The position numbers and the translations under genes were made by a program. Below, one piece after another: positions 62,330 through 64,000 of a stretch of DNA of 64,000 nucleotides; positions within the stretch are counted from its first letter, which is position 1; each line of letters starts with the position of its first letter. The stretch covers positions 5,329,763 to 5,393,762 of the forward strand of contig NC_060959.1 in NCBI RefSeq assembly GCF_910589235.1. The letters run 5' to 3'. The notes under the pieces were generated by a model. It saw nothing but the letters and a program-made list of their open reading frames with translations. It was not told the origin of the DNA and searched no databases. The DNA is from Vespa crabro. Lineage: Eukaryota; Arthropoda; Insecta; Hymenoptera; Vespidae.

Positions 62330-64000
62330 AATCTTAATAAATAATATATATAATACTTTTATATATTTTTCGTAAGTATGGATGACGTTGTAACAATATG
62401 ACAATATTTAAAAAAAAAAAAAAAAAGAAAAAGAAAAAAAACCTAATGTAGCTTGTGACGCAATTATCCAACCTATAAGTCTTATGCATATACTTAACTT
62501 CCACAAAGATATAGCTTGTTAATATTTAATATATATAGTCTCATATTACAATTCTTATCATTGTTTAGATAGTGTTATCTGCTAAACTGCATTATCATAA
62601 TGATAGCTGTACTTCGATTTTTATTTGCGCGCATATTCTAGTACAGTTCGTCATTGTCTAATATATCGTCATTAGCGATTATTGAGGTATATAATTTAAA
62701 GTGACGTTATGCAAAATGTGATCTTATTGTTCTAAAGTGTATATAGACATCGAGCATGTTCTTATTTGACTTATGTGACAATACTATATATAATGTGGAC
62801 CGTAATACTCTAAATAAACTTAATTTATCATCATTAAATTTATTTCAGGACATCTGTTTATAACATATAGATATTTAATGATTTAATCTGAACAAATATC
62901 TGCACGAGTCAATGAATCGAAACATTTTTTTTTCTTTCATTTCACAAATCTTTTTACAACTATCTTACGATATCTGAGACAAAATACTCTATGAAACAAG
63001 AGGAATTTTAATCTTCTGTAAATTATATTATATTTGTTTATATATGTATCAAATCATATATTTGGATTGAGAAAAAAATAATATTATTGTAGATATTTAA
63101 CAATAGTTTAACAATAGTTAACATATTGACATTAACGCCGCTCTCCTAATGGTAGTGTTGTTTCTATTGTATTACACACACACACTTACATGCAAATTTT
63201 CATTTCACATTCATTTCACAGTTTTATCGTAATATATATTTTTTGATAAATTTGCGCATTATATGATAAAATAGAATTGTAAGAAATTGTGAAAAGTTTT
63301 TTATACTGTAAGTACATATTTTTTAAATGTTTAATTGCATTTTGTTATACGTTTATAGAATTTAATATATTCGATACACCTATGGGAATTCAAGAGATAC
63401 GAGGTGGCGTTTCGTACGATACAGGTATATCGATTGTGTGTGTAGGGTGGCCGGCATGGGTGAAGGCCAGCGAAGGCCGTAGAATGCCATACGATTTTCG
63501 TAACGGATATTTGGAAAACTTAATGTTGTTCAGACTCATCGAACGATGATCACAGACGTGAGATGATGCCTGGGATGCCGAATAATTCTCGTCAACTAGT
63601 TACTTCTAACGGTGGTAAATTATCAATTGGAAACAATTGTTTGTAGCGTCTTTGGATTAGCGTTTTTACAAAAAAGCTTGACAGATGTTTAACGTTTTAT
63701 CATAAATTTTTGACAAAAGATTCAGTTTATATCATAATCTAAATTATTATCTTTATCATTTCTTTATTATATCCATGTGTAAACACGAAAAAAAACTTAA
63801 TTAACATGTTATTAATATTTATGTATTTATCTTAATATATTTTTGTTTATTTTTTACAAAAGTCTTATAAATTAATCATTTATAAGATATTTTTAAATAT
63901 TGAGAATAATATTTAGAATAAATCTAATTGTTATAAAATATAACTATTTTACAAAGAAATTTAATAACTTTGGATTACAATTTTATCATATTTAAGTTCT
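62330..64000. other. Gene-free stretch with a GC-richer island
   Basis: Mostly AT-rich intergenic DNA with a purine run near 62410-62440. Between about 63380 and 63600 the composition becomes GC-richer, with several short GGCCAG/CGAAGGCC motifs and open frames on both strands (for example MGIQEIRGGVSYDTG on the plus strand). I could not connect either frame to a family or to a splice partner. It may be a promoter, an untranslated exon or a conserved element. Confidence 0.4.

Noticed and set aside
1..64000. Search for CRISPR arrays, bacterial operons, viral or transposon proteins
   Set aside because: All direct repeats seen are simple microsatellites; no integrase, reverse transcriptase, transposase or viral structural frame was recognised on either strand.

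Overview
The window is nuclear DNA from an animal, most likely an insect and probably a hymenopteran (bee, wasp or ant). That placement rests on overall gene content and sequence character, not on a database search. The DNA is AT-rich, genes are split by many short GT-AG introns, intergenic DNA is full of (AT)n and (GA/CT)n microsatellites, and one promoter/leader region is strikingly GC- and CpG-rich. There are no bacterial operons, CRISPR arrays, recognisable transposons or convincing tRNAs.

Layout, left to right. 1-7 kb: no protein gene; microsatellites plus a promoter-like patch near 4.6-5 kb with a strong minus-strand splice donor (probable 5' exon of a gene lying off the left edge). 7.1-9.0 kb (+): single-exon PUM3 (Puf-A/penguin). 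10.05-18.3 kb (-): ECM29 proteasome adaptor, reconstructed as 28 coding exons and 1813 residues. 18.9-20.1 kb (-): six-exon secreted cysteine-rich protein with a hydrophobic tail, unidentified. 21.7-29.4 kb (+): glycogen debranching enzyme AGL, 24 core coding exons plus two candidate alternative first exons. 29.4-30.8 kb (+): a long open frame continuing in the AGL frame directly after the AGL stop, ending in a membrane anchor. 31.4-34.3 kb (-): LMBRD2. 34.4-34.6 kb (-): BBIP1, only 77 bp upstream of LMBRD2. 35.8-37.9 kb (-): bora. 39.4-42.35 kb (+): DNAJC14. 44.5-45.2 kb (-): POLE4. 45.8-49.7 kb (+): uncharacterised 1099-residue Asn/Ser/Lys-rich protein with KEN boxes. 50.1-53.5 kb: GC-rich leader. 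53.5-55.8 kb (+): chromatin protein with SAMD1-type winged helix, tandem PHD fingers and a SAM domain. 57.75-59.15 kb (-): TMEM59-like. 60.0-62.2 kb (+): CCT3. 62.2-64 kb: no clear gene.

Most genes are unrelated housekeeping genes. Several neighbours are head-to-head and may share promoters (the cysteine-rich gene and AGL, bora and DNAJC14, POLE4 and the KEN-box gene, TMEM59-like and CCT3). Exon boundaries were read by eye from splice consensus, frame continuity and remembered family sequence; summed coding lengths for every multi-exon model are multiples of three. The points most worth checking are the in-frame ORF after the AGL stop, the two alternative AGL N-termini, the BBIP1-LMBRD2 pair, the winged-helix/PHD/SAM architecture and the KEN-box protein.
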